Shown piece by piece: positions 9,406 to 17,937 of a stretch of DNA of 64,000 nucleotides (position 1 is the first letter of the stretch; each line of letters starts with the position of its first letter). This DNA comes from Dongia_B soli (GTDB lineage Bacteria; Pseudomonadota; Alphaproteobacteria; Dongiales; Dongiaceae), in NCBI RefSeq assembly GCF_034044715.1, contig NZ_JAXCLW010000005.1, forward strand, positions 186,001-250,000. The letters are read 5' to 3'. A program made the translations under genes and the position numbers. The notes below the pieces were generated by a model. It was not told the DNA's origin and did no database searches. It saw only the letters and a list, made by a program, of their open reading frames with translations.

Positions 9406-11082
9406 CTACTGTCCCTCGTGGCGCTTCATCATCTCCTCGACCTTGGCCTTGACGGCATCCAGGTTGAAGGAAGCGGGGGCTTGCATCGGGGGATAGTCGA
9501 TCGCTGTCTTCGCCAGCTCCGCCACTGCTTCCTGTACACGGACGAAACGCCAGAATTCACGGGCATAGAAATCGTTCAGGTATCCGCCGCCCGAGTTGTT
9601 CAGGCTCTCTCCCCGGATGGACGGGGTCCGCTCGAAGGGATCCTGGCGCAGATTGACAACGGTGGGCATATCCGTCGTCACTTTCTCACCCGGCCAGCCA
9701 AAGGGCTGCTGATAGAATTGGAACTTGAGATCGTCGATGCGGATGGCGCCGAGCTCCGGCCCGCCGAAATAGAAGAGTTCGTGCCGTGCGGACGGTCCCT
9801 TGCCCAAGAGCAGGTCCATCTGGTTATAGCCGTCGAGATGGTTCTTGTAGGTTCGCTCGCCAAGGCTCACACCTTTCAAGAGCTGGTCCTTGATTTCCGT
9901 ATTGCCGGCGGCAGCGGCCAGTGTCGGGAACCAGTCGAGTCCGGACACGATGCCGTTTTCGACGCTGCCCGGCTTAATCTTGCCCGGCCAGCGGATGATC
10001 GCCGGCACGCGGAAGCCGCCCTCGAAAACGGTTCCCTTGGTGCCCCGGAACGGCGTCATGCCGCCATCCGGCCAGGTGAAGACTTCGGCCCCGTTATCGG
10101 TGGTGAAGATGATGATGGTGTTATTGGCCTCGCCGATATCGTCGAGATGCTTCAGCAAGGCGCCGACGCTGTCGTCGAGCTGCGCCATGCCGGCTTCCTC
10201 AAGCCCGTAATTGCTCGTGGGATTCATCATCGCCTGGTATTTGGGCGAGATATAGGTGAAGACATGCATGCGGGTCGTGTTATGCCAGACGAAGAACGGC
10301 TTGCCGTCTTGCTTCGCCTTATCCATGAAGGCCGTGCTGGCCTGGACCAGGACCTCGTCGAAGGTTTCCATGTTGTATTTGGCTGTGCGGCCTTCCTGCC
10401 AGTGCTGGCGACCGGCCATGTTGGGAAATGGCGCCAACGGTCCTTCATCGACAATCCGCTGCTTGCCGATCTTGCCCCAGCGCGGCTGGACGGTCGCGTC
10501 ATCCGTGTCGGTCGCATAAGAGTGAATCAGATCGCGAGGGCCATATTTGTCGACCCAATCCTGCGGATAGTCGAACCAGTACGGATCCGACATGGCGTCG
10601 AGATGGTAGAGATAGCCGAAGAATTCATCAAAGCCGTGGACCGTCGGCAGATACTTGTTGAGATCGCCCAGGTGATTCTTGCCGAATTGCCCCGTTGCAT
10701 AGCCGAGCGACTTCATTACTGTGGCAAGCGTTGCCGCCTGATCCGGGAGACCGACATCGGCGCCGGCTTGGCCCACCGTCGTCAGGCCGGTGCGCAGGGG
10801 CAGCTCGCCGGTGATGAAATTGGCCCGGCCCGCAGTGCAGCTCGCTTCTGCGTAATAATCGGTGAAGCGCATCCCCTCGGCAGCCAGCCGATCGAGATTC
10901 GGGGTCTTGCCCGACATGATGCCCTGGTTATAGGCGCCTATATTGAACCAGCCGACATCGTCGCCCATGATCACCAGGATATTGGGCTTGTCGGCCGCCA
11001 TGGCGCGTGAGGGGATCGACAGGGTCACGGCGATGGAAAGTGCCGCGGCACTGATGAAAAAGGTTTTTAAGCGCATAAGCAT
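9406..11082 (-). CDS. Exported arylsulfatase (second paralogue)
   Basis: This is a 558-residue sulfatase with signal peptide (residues 1 to about 29, ending A-M-A-A). Metal aspartates are Asp41/Asp42 (M-G-D-D-V-G-W). The formylglycine signature is C82-T-A-G-R86-A-N-F-I-T-G-E, a C-x-A-x-R variant of the usual C-x-P-x-R. The frame is open to 11205, but the ATG at 11082 directly follows GGAAGGGG at eight bases and starts the signal peptide. It is the first gene of the operon 11082-3298. It differs markedly in length and motif from its neighbour, so it is a separate subfamily rather than a recent duplicate. A periplasmic role in sulfate-ester scavenging is inferred. Confidence 0.9.
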   Translation of the reverse strand: MLMRLKTFFISAAALSIAVTLSIPSRAMAADKPNILVIMGDDVGWFNIGAYNQGIMSGKTPNLDRLAAEGMRFTDYYAEASCTAGRANFITGELPLRTGLTTVGQAGADVGLPDQAATLATVMKSLGYATGQFGKNHLGDLNKYLPTVHGFDEFFGYLYHLDAMSDPYWFDYPQDWVDKYGPRDLIHSYATDTDDATVQPRWGKIGKQRIVDEGPLAPFPNMAGRQHWQEGRTAKYNMETFDEVLVQASTAFMDKAKQDGKPFFVWHNTTRMHVFTYISPKYQAMMNPTSNYGLEEAGMAQLDDSVGALLKHLDDIGEANNTIIIFTTDNGAEVFTWPDGGMTPFRGTKGTVFEGGFRVPAIIRWPGKIKPGSVENGIVSGLDWFPTLAAAAGNTEIKDQLLKGVSLGERTYKNHLDGYNQMDLLLGKGPSARHELFYFGGPELGAIRIDDLKFQFYQQPFGWPGEKVTTDMPTVVNLRQDPFERTPSIRGESLNNSGGGYLNDFYAREFWRFVRVQEAVAELAKTAIDYPPMQAPASFNLDAVKAKVEEMMKRHEGQ

Positions 11083-11941
11083 CGGAGTTTCCCCTTCCGC
11101 CAATTGCTGTTGATCTGCTTGCTTTCCTGATATCCGGGCCGGCGAAGATTTGTGCGGCTTGCGCAGATTCCGGCAGGTTGCCGCTGGCAAATCCGCCGAT
11201 CTCAAAGGTGATACAAATCAAATGGTGTTGTGCAGTAAGGCCCGGTCTGCGGTCGTGAAGGTCTTGTTCACCTGCGGGATCTCATACGCGGAGATCAAGC
11301 ATGGATCTAAATTGCGGAAACAGGCCTAGGCCTTGCGTTCCGGTGCGCGAGGCACCAGACCACATCCGCAGTCAATCCGGAGATAGTCCCCGAAGGCGAT
11401 ACTTCTTGAAGCGCGGGACGATAGCATCTGTCGGCGAGCGAAACATCCTTCAAACGGATGAGATGATCGACGTTGCCTGCATCATCGGCGGGAACAGCAT
11501 TAACCTGGATGAGAATATGAGCCGCTATTGCGTTCCGATGCCGCGGCAGGTGAATTGTCAGCAAGCCGCGTTGTCACCAAGCCGTGTCGCGGCGAGGCCG
11601 CATTGACCGGCACCTGCATCAGGCATAGGCTGGTGCGACATCATCGGATGAGCGACGGCGCATCACCAAACCGTCTTCATCCCATGCGAGATTGCCGGCG
11701 GAGATCACGCTGCGATCTCACCGTGCGCGGCGGAACAGGCTTCCAGCGGGGGATATGATGCGCGAAGTGGCGGCCAAATCGTTTAGACCTGTCTGGTAAA
11801 AGCTGCATATCGTCTTGCGGCGTGGAGCAATCTGGCCTCGGCGGCCAGCAGAACGGCATGTGGACCCACTGCGATATAGGCGCGGCGGGAAGTGCGTCGA
11901 CGGAATGCCCATAAATCCCATCACCGGCCAGGATATGCCTC
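11083..11941. other. Intergenic region between divergent operons, no gene recognised
   Basis: About 860 bp separate the sulfatase operon from the outer-membrane protein gene. Several short open frames exist on both strands, but none shows a family motif, a good ribosome site or protein-like composition. An AGGCCTAGGCCT palindrome lies near 11325. The region probably holds both operon promoters; I cannot place them with confidence. Confidence 0.5.
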
Positions 11942-12817
11942 GTGAGACGACAAAGGTTACGTGGCCATGGAGGTTTTGTTCGTCGCTGTCGTGTCATCGG
12001 CAGCACGGCATCGTTGCTCTGTGTCCTGATCGATCCCGTCATGGCGGCCGATCCGGTCGGCAGCAAGACGGCGCCGACATCTTCCCCCTGGCACTTTCTC
12101 ATAGCTCCCTATGCCTGGGCCTATGGCATTTATGGGACCGTTGGTTTCGGCCGGCAATCGGCGGATGTCCATGCCAGCTTCCTCGACATCCTGGAACATT
12201 CCGACAGCCTCGTCGCCCTGCAGGGGCATGTGGAGATCCAATATGACCGGTTTGGCATCTTCCTCGATGGCAGTTATGCCGATATGGATGCCTCATTCCA
12301 TGGCGAGCATTTTACCTCGGATGTGCAGCAGCAACTGGTCTTTCTGGAGACGGGCGCCTTCTATCGGGTGATCGAAGATGCGCCGCTCTGGCATCCATCG
12401 CCGGAGATCGGCGGCGGTGCGATCTCCGTCGATGCCTTGGCCGGGGCGCGCTATACCTATCTCAATGCGAATACCGACAATGCGCTGAAAGTATTCGATC
12501 AGACTTTCCGGCGCGATTACGATTCGACCGAGGATTGGTGGGATCCTTTCATTGGCGGGCGCTTGCTGCTGGGGCTGACGAAACGCTTTGATTTCAGCCT
12601 GCGCGGCGATGTCGGCGGCTTCAATGTCGGCTCGGACTTCACCTGGAACACCCAGGCAATGCTTGGCTATCACTTTTCCATGTGGAATGCGGTGGGTGAA
12701 GTCTGGGCCGGCTATCGCGCGATGGGGCAGGATTACGATAACGGCTCCGGTCGCAAGGAGTTCAAATGGGATGTGATCCTGCACGGCCCGATCCTCGGCA
12801 TGACGGTCCGCTGGTAA
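11942..12817 (+). CDS. Outer-membrane beta-barrel protein
   Basis: This is a 291-residue protein starting at GTG with AGGA nine bases upstream. A basic N-terminus and hydrophobic stretch ending V-M-A-A-D form the signal peptide. The mature protein alternates aromatic and small residues in amphipathic strands (such as F-L-I-A-P-Y-A-W-A-Y-G and F-D-F-S-L-R-G-D-V-G-G-F) and ends in an aromatic residue (T-V-R-W), the usual outer-membrane insertion signal. I do not recognise a named porin. It is divergent from the sulfatase operon and followed 84 bp later by a lipoprotein gene. A link to the sulfatases, as substrate entry or surface attachment, is inferred from proximity only. Confidence 0.75.
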   Translation: MRRQRLRGHGGFVRRCRVIGSTASLLCVLIDPVMAADPVGSKTAPTSSPWHFLIAPYAWAYGIYGTVGFGRQSADVHASFLDILEHSDSLVALQGHVEIQYDRFGIFLDGSYADMDASFHGEHFTSDVQQQLVFLETGAFYRVIEDAPLWHPSPEIGGGAISVDALAGARYTYLNANTDNALKVFDQTFRRDYDSTEDWWDPFIGGRLLLGLTKRFDFSLRGDVGGFNVGSDFTWNTQAMLGYHFSMWNAVGEVWAGYRAMGQDYDNGSGRKEFKWDVILHGPILGMTVRW

Positions 12818-12901
12818 GCCTGCATGAAAATGCGTGCGTTCAGATAGCGTGAGTCATCGGCGGCGGCTGGCCGACCGGTCTTTCATCCAGGGAGGTGTAT
12901 C

Positions 12902-13630
12902 GTGACGACATTGACATCGCATGGCATTCATCCGCGGCCGGTCCTTCGATCGTTGGCGGTCATCGCTGCGATCTGTGCGATCGCTGCTTGCAGCCGGACC
13001 ACACAGATGAGCGATGTGAAGCCCGCGGGCGGCTTCCTGCCGCAGCCGGTGCTGCTCCAGCCGGGGAAAAGCGGCGAGGCGTCCTTGGTCTATCTCAATC
13101 CCCAGATGTCGTCAGGCGGCTATGACAAGGTCATTCTTGATCCCGTGACGATCTGGGTCGGTCAGGACTCGCGCCTGAACGATCTGCCGGCCGATGTGCA
13201 GCAATCGCTGGCGGATACGTTCAACGGGCATATCTACGAGGCGCTGTCGAACGAATGCCAGATGACGACGGAACCCGGCCCCAATACCATCCGCGTCCGC
13301 GTGGCTCTGACCGATGCGGTGCAATCGGATCCCGGGCTCAACACCATCTCCACCTATATTCCGCAAGCCCATGTGGTCTCGACCCTGGCCGCCTTTGCCT
13401 TCAATGACGGGGCCGGTGTCTTTGCCGGCTCTGCTTCAGCCGAAGGCTATGCAACCGATTCGAAGACCGGCGTGCTGCTTTGGCAAGCGGTCGATCAGCG
13501 CGCGGGGCAGAATGCCCTGGGCACCAATACGTTCAATAGCTGGGAAGATGTCGACAATGCCTTCGTCGCCTGGTCGAAGCAGTTCGCGGAACGGCTGAGG
13601 AAGCTCGGCATCTGCCAGAAACAGGCCTGA
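12902..13630 (+). CDS. DUF3313-family lipoprotein
   Basis: This is a 242-residue protein beginning at GTG behind GGGAGGTGTATC. The hydrophobic N-terminal segment ends in A-I-A-A-C, a lipobox with Cys near residue 29. The body resembles DUF3313: V-T-I-W-V-G, then an L-T-D-A-V region and an S-A-E-G-Y-A-T-D-S-K-T-G-V-L-L-W strand. It is likely anchored to the outer membrane. It follows the beta-barrel gene on the same strand. The function of the family is unknown. Confidence 0.75.
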   Translation: MTTLTSHGIHPRPVLRSLAVIAAICAIAACSRTTQMSDVKPAGGFLPQPVLLQPGKSGEASLVYLNPQMSSGGYDKVILDPVTIWVGQDSRLNDLPADVQQSLADTFNGHIYEALSNECQMTTEPGPNTIRVRVALTDAVQSDPGLNTISTYIPQAHVVSTLAAFAFNDGAGVFAGSASAEGYATDSKTGVLLWQAVDQRAGQNALGTNTFNSWEDVDNAFVAWSKQFAERLRKLGICQKQA

Positions 13631-13734
13631 CCGCAGTTTGCGCGATCACCGGCGGTCGGTTCCACTCGCCGATTGCCGGAACGCTCTCGCCCAGCGGTGC
13701 CGCTCATCGCAGCGCGTCAACTGCCACGCTCGCT

Positions 13735-13975
13735 TGTCACCTTCGGGCTTGAAGCCGGGCGCGGTGCCGGTGATGTCGATGGCTTGGTAACTGCCCCCTT
13801 CATCAGTCGCCAAGATGGACCCTCGGATCAAGTGCGAGGGTGACGACCTTTTGTTTGCCGTTCGCGCGATGCAAGCTCGTGGTAGCGCTTACAAAAGTGC
13901 AGTGGTGCCGCTCATCGCAGAGCGTCAAACGCCGCGCTCGCTTGTCACCCTCGGGCTTGACCCGAGGGTCCATGG
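13735..13975. repeat. Palindromic repeat array B (three copies, one degenerate)
   Basis: A degenerate copy begins near 13735, an inverted copy lies at about 13813-13844 and an intact copy at about 13943-13975. They fill most of the 370-bp gap between convergent genes. No gene is seen in the gap. Confidence 0.8.
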
Positions 13976-13998
13976 GCGAAGCCGGGCGCGGTGCGAGC

Positions 13999-14928
13999 TC
14001 ACCTTGCGTAGCTCTCCGTCACATCGAGGCCGAGACAGAGGATCTCGGTTGTCTCGGCGCCGGCATCGACCGCGGTGGCGGTCCAGCGAATGCGGCGGGG
14101 CCGGTTGTCTGCGCCGCGCCAGGTGGTGAAGCCCTCGGCGGCGGGCTGGCGGCCGCTGGCCACGTCATGCAACGCGGCTTGCAAGGCGGCGCGCTCGCCG
14201 CCGGGGATCAGCAATTCGTAGATGCTGCGGCTGCGCGCCACCCTGCGGTCGAGACCGGTCAGTCTCGCCGCAGCGGGGTTGAGATCGAGCAGCCGGCCGC
14301 CGGCATCGAGGCGCAGCAGCAGGGCATCGCTGCGCTCGAACAAGGCGGTCGCGGCCGAATGCTGGGCGCGATGCCGTTCGAGCTTCTCGGTCAAGGTGTC
14401 ATTCGCCTCGCGCAGCAGGCTGGTGCCGGCAGCGACATGGGCGGCGATCTCTTCCTGGGTCAGGCGCGCCATGGCCTCGGTCCGGCGCTGGCGCGCGACG
14501 ACGAGACAGGTGACGGCAAGGCACAGCACGAAAGCCAGGAAATACGGCATCGAGGCCGCGGAGACGACAAAGGTGTGAAGGGGAAGGGTGAAGAAGTAAT
14601 CGACCACCAGCATGGAGATCACTGTGGCGATCCAGGCCGGGACCGGGCCGCCGAACCAGGCGGTGACGATGACCGCGACGAAGAAGGGGAAAAGAAAGGT
14701 ATCGCCGTTCCACCAGCGCATGCCAAAGGACAAGGCGGTGGCGATGGCGGTGGAGATCACGGCTATCACATAACCATATATCCCCGCCCAGTTATCGACG
14801 CCGGCTTGACCCTCCGTCCGGTCGGCGTATGGCTGATCGGATGGCGAATGGGCGAAGGATTGGCTTGCTGTTGACGGACCGGATGAGGCGGGACTGTCGG
14901 GTAGCGGAGTTTCCGGCGGCAATTGCAT
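13999..14928 (-). CDS. Orphan membrane sensor: DUF4118 (KdpD-like) transmembrane region plus PAS domain
   Basis: This is a 309-residue protein. After a Ser/Pro-rich N-terminal tail come four hydrophobic segments (about residues 30-135) with the pattern of the DUF4118 membrane module of KdpD-type sensors. A helical linker (about 140-185) and a PAS domain (about 190-305, A-A-T-A-L-F-E-R-S-D-A-L-L-L-R) follow. No histidine kinase, GGDEF or EAL domain follows, so it ends as a sensor without an output. I chose the ATG at 14928 because AAAGGGGAGG lies just upstream. It could act by binding a separate kinase, or be a truncated kinase gene. The downstream gap is filled with palindromes. Confidence 0.72.
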   Translation of the reverse strand: MQLPPETPLPDSPASSGPSTASQSFAHSPSDQPYADRTEGQAGVDNWAGIYGYVIAVISTAIATALSFGMRWWNGDTFLFPFFVAVIVTAWFGGPVPAWIATVISMLVVDYFFTLPLHTFVVSAASMPYFLAFVLCLAVTCLVVARQRRTEAMARLTQEEIAAHVAAGTSLLREANDTLTEKLERHRAQHSAATALFERSDALLLRLDAGGRLLDLNPAAARLTGLDRRVARSRSIYELLIPGGERAALQAALHDVASGRQPAAEGFTTWRGADNRPRRIRWTATAVDAGAETTEILCLGLDVTESYAR

Positions 14929-15146
14929 GACCTCCCCTTTGAGCAGATGCGCGATTGTCACGCCTGCTTGCCCCTGATGCAAGTGGCATGCAATCAGCCC
15001 GTTTTATCTGCGCACAGGAACCTGCGCAGAGGAAGGTGATGGCACTTCGTCCCATAGGCGGCGTCGCATAAATGCGCGCTGGCACCCGCTGCCCGTCTCC
15101 TAATACCTCACGCAGCAAGCTGTGCTGCAAGCCTGGCTATGGACGA

Positions 15147-15773
15147 TTACGCCTTCGGCAAGGCCGCAATCAGCTCTGCCGTTGTCAGGATGGCATGGGC
15201 GAAGGTCGGGCCATTGATATCGTGGGCGGCATGCATCCCTTCCGGATGCAAGGCGGCGGTGGCGTCGCGCACCAGCGTCACATGATAGCCGAGCTCCTGG
15301 GCGTAACGTGCGGTCGCCTCGATGCAGGTATTGGCGAGCAGGCCGACGATGATCACATGGGTGATCCCTCGCTGCTTCAGGCGCATATCGAGATCGGTAT
15401 TGGCGAAGCCGCTCGATCCCCAATGCTCCTGGGCCACGATGTCGCCGGGCTTCGGCACGAAATCGGGATGCCACTCGCCGCCCCATTCGCCGCGGGCGAA
15501 ATGGTGCATCTGCATGATCTTGCGCTGCGAGGGGCTGGGATGATCCCAGTGCTCATAATCGCCCGGCTCCCAGCGGCGATGCGGCACGAACGCCACCTGG
15601 ATGCCGGCGGCACGGATGGCGCGGTTCAGGGCGCGCAGGTTGTCGAGCAGCCCGACCTTCTCGGCAAGCTCCTTCAACATCGGGAAGACCCGGCCGCCCT
15701 CCGACAGAAAGTCGTTATAGGGATCGACCAGCAACAGGGCGGTGCGGTCGCGGGAATAGCTGGTCTCGGCCAT
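15147..15773 (-). CDS. Isochorismatase-family cysteine hydrolase
   Basis: This is a 208-residue alpha/beta hydrolase of the isochorismatase/nicotinamidase superfamily. The expected Asp-Lys-Cys triad appears as Asp17 (L-L-L-V-D-P-Y-N-D-F), Lys108 (V-P-K-P-G-D) and Cys150 (A-N-T-C-I-E-A-T). Such enzymes cleave amide, ether or vinyl bonds in small molecules in the cytoplasm. The ATG at 15773 is preceded by GAGGAGACGAGAG and is preferred over the start at 15824. It is a single gene; the context does not reveal the substrate. Confidence 0.85.
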   Translation of the reverse strand: MAETSYSRDRTALLLVDPYNDFLSEGGRVFPMLKELAEKVGLLDNLRALNRAIRAAGIQVAFVPHRRWEPGDYEHWDHPSPSQRKIMQMHHFARGEWGGEWHPDFVPKPGDIVAQEHWGSSGFANTDLDMRLKQRGITHVIIVGLLANTCIEATARYAQELGYHVTLVRDATAALHPEGMHAAHDINGPTFAHAILTTAELIAALPKA

Positions 15774-15896
15774 CTCTCGTCTCCTCGTTGGAAGCCATCG
15801 GCTAAGTCCAGCCGCGCGTTGCACGCTTCAGCTATCGTTCAAGCTGGCTTCACCGACCTTCGTTGAATTCATCGCTGCCAATCTCCGGTCGATATC

Positions 15897-16067
15897 ATCT
15901 TCTTCAACCCCATCGAAAACGCCTTCTCGAAACTCAAGGCGCTCCTGCGAGCAAAGGCCGAGCGTTCCGTCGACGCCTTGTGGAGCACTGTCGGAGAAAT
16001 TGTCAACCTCTTCGAGCCTTACGAATGCGCCAACTACTTCGCGGCTGCAGGATATGACCCCGATTAA
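15897..16067 (+). pseudogene. IS630-family transposase, C-terminal fragment
   Basis: Translation from 15897 gives the end of an IS630-type DDE transposase: F-F-N-P-I-E-N-A-F-S-K-L-K-A-L-L, then Y-E-C-A-N-Y-F-A-A-A-G-Y-D-P-D and a stop at 16065-16067. This includes the N-P-I-E-N block that holds the last catalytic Glu. Only about 56 residues remain, and the sequence just upstream is scrambled. The element end continues past the stop as ATTAAAATACGGACGTG. A second copy of this end lies at 17051-17080. Confidence 0.72.
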
Positions 16068-16086
16068 AATACGGACGTGTTCTTAG
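16054..16086 (+). mobile_element. IS630-type element end, copy 1
   Basis: The segment ATGACCCCGATTAAAA, then ACGGACGTG and TTCTTAG, lies at the end of the transposase fragment. It closely matches 17051-17080 in the same orientation. The stop codon of the methyltransferase reading frame (16083-16085) falls inside it. Confidence 0.6.
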
Positions 16087-16811
16087 ATTGCCGCGTTCCT
16101 GCAAACCGTGAGAACGAAGAATTCGCGGTAGCAGAAATCAGGCTGATCAAGCAGACTCTCAGGATTTGCTGCCAGTTCCTTCCAATAATACTGATCGCTT
16201 TCAGGGAGGTCGTAATCCGGCGCTGCAGTCGTGAAATAGGAGATTAAGTCGCGTACATAATTGCGCGTGTGCTCGCCAGTAGGGGCCCACCGTTCGACAA
16301 GCCAGCCTTTGCGCCAGACGATCTCCATCCCTGCGTCTCGCAAAAGTCTGGGAAGCGAAGAGCCACAATCGGTTCCAAGCACTCCCTTGTCGCGGAACGT
16401 CTGCAATCGCGCCGTCATGAAGCGGGCAAATACCCCGCGATCCATAGGCAGTATCTGCAGAAGCGTCGAATCGAAGTCCTTTACGGCGAGGATGCCGCCG
16501 GCCTTCAATACGCGTTTTACTTCATCCGTGGCCTGCTGAAATTCCGCCGGCGTGAGATACTGCATAACATTGGCAGACCATACGCAATCGAAGGAAGCAT
16601 GTTTGAAAGGAAGCGACAGAATGCTGCCAACGCGGGTGCGCACCTTCGGCCGATCCGGGACATCCTTAATCAAGCTCTCGGCGCGTTGAATATTCTCAGG
16701 CGCAAGATCAAGAGCTGTCACGGACCCGTTGGAGCCAGTCAGCTCACAGATGAGCGGAAGGAAGCTTCCGCCCCCGCATCCCGCATCGAGCACGTCCCAG
16801 CCATGTTGCAT
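16083..16811 (-). CDS. Class I SAM-dependent methyltransferase, probably missing its true start
   Basis: The frame encodes a Rossmann-fold methyltransferase. Motif I is V-L-D-A-G-C-G-G-G-S-F, the acidic residue after beta2 is in T-A-L-D-L-A-P-E-N, and motif IV is around F-D-C-V-W-S-A-N-V-M-Q-Y-L. Homology-like sequence continues upstream of the first ATG (16811) as W-L-D-L-H-F-E-S-S-R-P-E-Y-E, in the same open frame to 17060. That extension contains no ATG, GTG or TTG. The best ribosome site there (GGAGGGG) leads into an ATC. The frame's upstream stop and its own stop both lie in IS630-end copies. It may be a decayed gene, use a rare start, or be translated short from 16811. The substrate is unknown. 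Confidence 0.65.
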   Translation of the reverse strand: MQHGWDVLDAGCGGGSFLPLICELTGSNGSVTALDLAPENIQRAESLIKDVPDRPKVRTRVGSILSLPFKHASFDCVWSANVMQYLTPAEFQQATDEVKRVLKAGGILAVKDFDSTLLQILPMDRGVFARFMTARLQTFRDKGVLGTDCGSSLPRLLRDAGMEIVWRKGWLVERWAPTGEHTRNYVRDLISYFTTAAPDYDLPESDQYYWKELAANPESLLDQPDFCYREFFVLTVCRNAAI

Positions 16812-17050
16812 TCCAACTCGGGTAAGTGCGTCTTCGTATTCCGGCCGCGATGACTCGAAATGAAGATCGAGCCAGCTTGCGTCACTCGCTTCATGGCCGG
16901 TTGATGTTGAATTTTTGCTGGTACTGATGTTCCCCTCCGCGAATCGCCGGTAGTACCTGACCTCGATAGCTGGCTCAGGTAAACAGACGCGACGTCTGAT
17001 GGCAACTAATCCGTTATCGCCGCGAGACGCCTGCCGGAGGCATAACGACC

Positions 17051-17080
17051 ATGACCCTGATTAAAACGGACGTGCTCTAG
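17051..17080 (+). mobile_element. IS630-type element end, copy 2
   Basis: ATGACCCTGATTAAAACGG followed by ACGTGCTCTAG repeats the IS end at 16054-16086 in direct orientation, ending at a TA-containing TCTAG as expected for IS630 insertion. No transposase sequence is attached here. Confidence 0.55.
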
Positions 17081-17138
17081 GCGATACTGGCACGTGCGAA
17101 CCTCTGGCGGAATTTGAGGATCCCACAGAAGGCGCCGA

Positions 17139-17161
17139 CCCTCTCCCCAGAAGGGAGAGGG
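17139..17161. terminator. Hairpin after the SDR gene
   Basis: A perfect 9-bp stem CCCTCTCCC / GGGAGAGGG with a 5-base loop lies 17 bp beyond the stop of the minus-strand SDR gene. There is no T-run, so its action as a terminator is inferred. Confidence 0.45.
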
Positions 17162-17178
17162 AAGTGAGGGGCCAATCT

Positions 17179-17919
17179 TTAGGCGTTCACGCCGCCATCC
17201 ACGGCGAGTTCGGCGCCGGTGATGTGGCGGCCGTCTTCGCTGGCAAGGAAAGCGACGCTCGCGGCGATGTCATCGGCTGTGCCGTAATGGCCGAGGGCGA
17301 TGCGTTGGCGCTGCCCTTCCGCGTGGTCACCGGCGGCCGGATTCATATCGGTATCCGTCGGGCCGGGATGCACGACATTGACTGTCGTGCCGGTGGCGCC
17401 GAGATCCCGCGCCAGGCCTTTCGTCAGGCCGACCAAAGCGGATTTCGTCATGGCATAAATGGCCATGCCGGGGGCCGGGACCTGCGATGCCAGGCAACTG
17501 CCGATATTGATGATGCGGCTGCCGGGGCCGAAATGCAGGATCGCGGCGCGGCTCGCCAGGACCACGGCCGTGACATTGACGGCGAGATTGCGCTCGATAT
17601 CCGCGAGCGACAGTTCCTCGATCTTACCGGTTTCGAAAATGCCGGCATTGTTGACCAGGATGTCGAGCCCGCCGAGCTTCGCCACCGTTGCCGCCACCGC
17701 GGCCTCGCCGGAACGGCTGTCGGCGCTGTCGGCGGCGATCGCCACGGCCTTGCGGCCTGTCGCGCGGATCTCCGCCGCCACCTTCTCCGCGGCTTCGGCC
17801 GAGCGCTGGTAGGTGATAGCGACATCCGCGCCTTCCGCCGCCAGCCGGCGCGCGATCGCAGCGCCGATCCCCCGGCTGCCGCCGGTCACCAGAGCACGTT
17901 TTCCGTTGAGTTTTCCCAT
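17179..17919 (-). CDS. SDR-family oxidoreductase (3-ketoacyl-ACP reductase-like)
   Basis: This is a 246-residue classical short-chain dehydrogenase. The NAD(P) motif is T-G-G-S-R-G-I-G (residues 12-19), N-N-A-G is in the fourth strand region, and the catalytic Y-A-M-T-K is preceded by a Ser in I-G-S-C-L-A-S. The C-terminal G-A-E-L-A-V-D-G-G-V is typical. It reduces a carbonyl with NAD(P)H in the cytoplasm; the substrate is unknown. It is divergent from a TetR regulator with a shared 16-bp inverted repeat between them. Local repression by that regulator is the natural reading. Confidence 0.9.
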   Translation of the reverse strand: MGKLNGKRALVTGGSRGIGAAIARRLAAEGADVAITYQRSAEAAEKVAAEIRATGRKAVAIAADSADSRSGEAAVAATVAKLGGLDILVNNAGIFETGKIEELSLADIERNLAVNVTAVVLASRAAILHFGPGSRIINIGSCLASQVPAPGMAIYAMTKSALVGLTKGLARDLGATGTTVNVVHPGPTDTDMNPAAGDHAEGQRQRIALGHYGTADDIAASVAFLASEDGRHITGAELAVDGGVNA

Positions 17920-17937
17920 AGCAGACTCCTTATGTAT

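Noticed and set aside
11301..11606. 101-residue frame in the sulfatase/OMP divergent gap
   Set aside because: Basic, low-complexity composition, no ribosome site and no recognisable fold.
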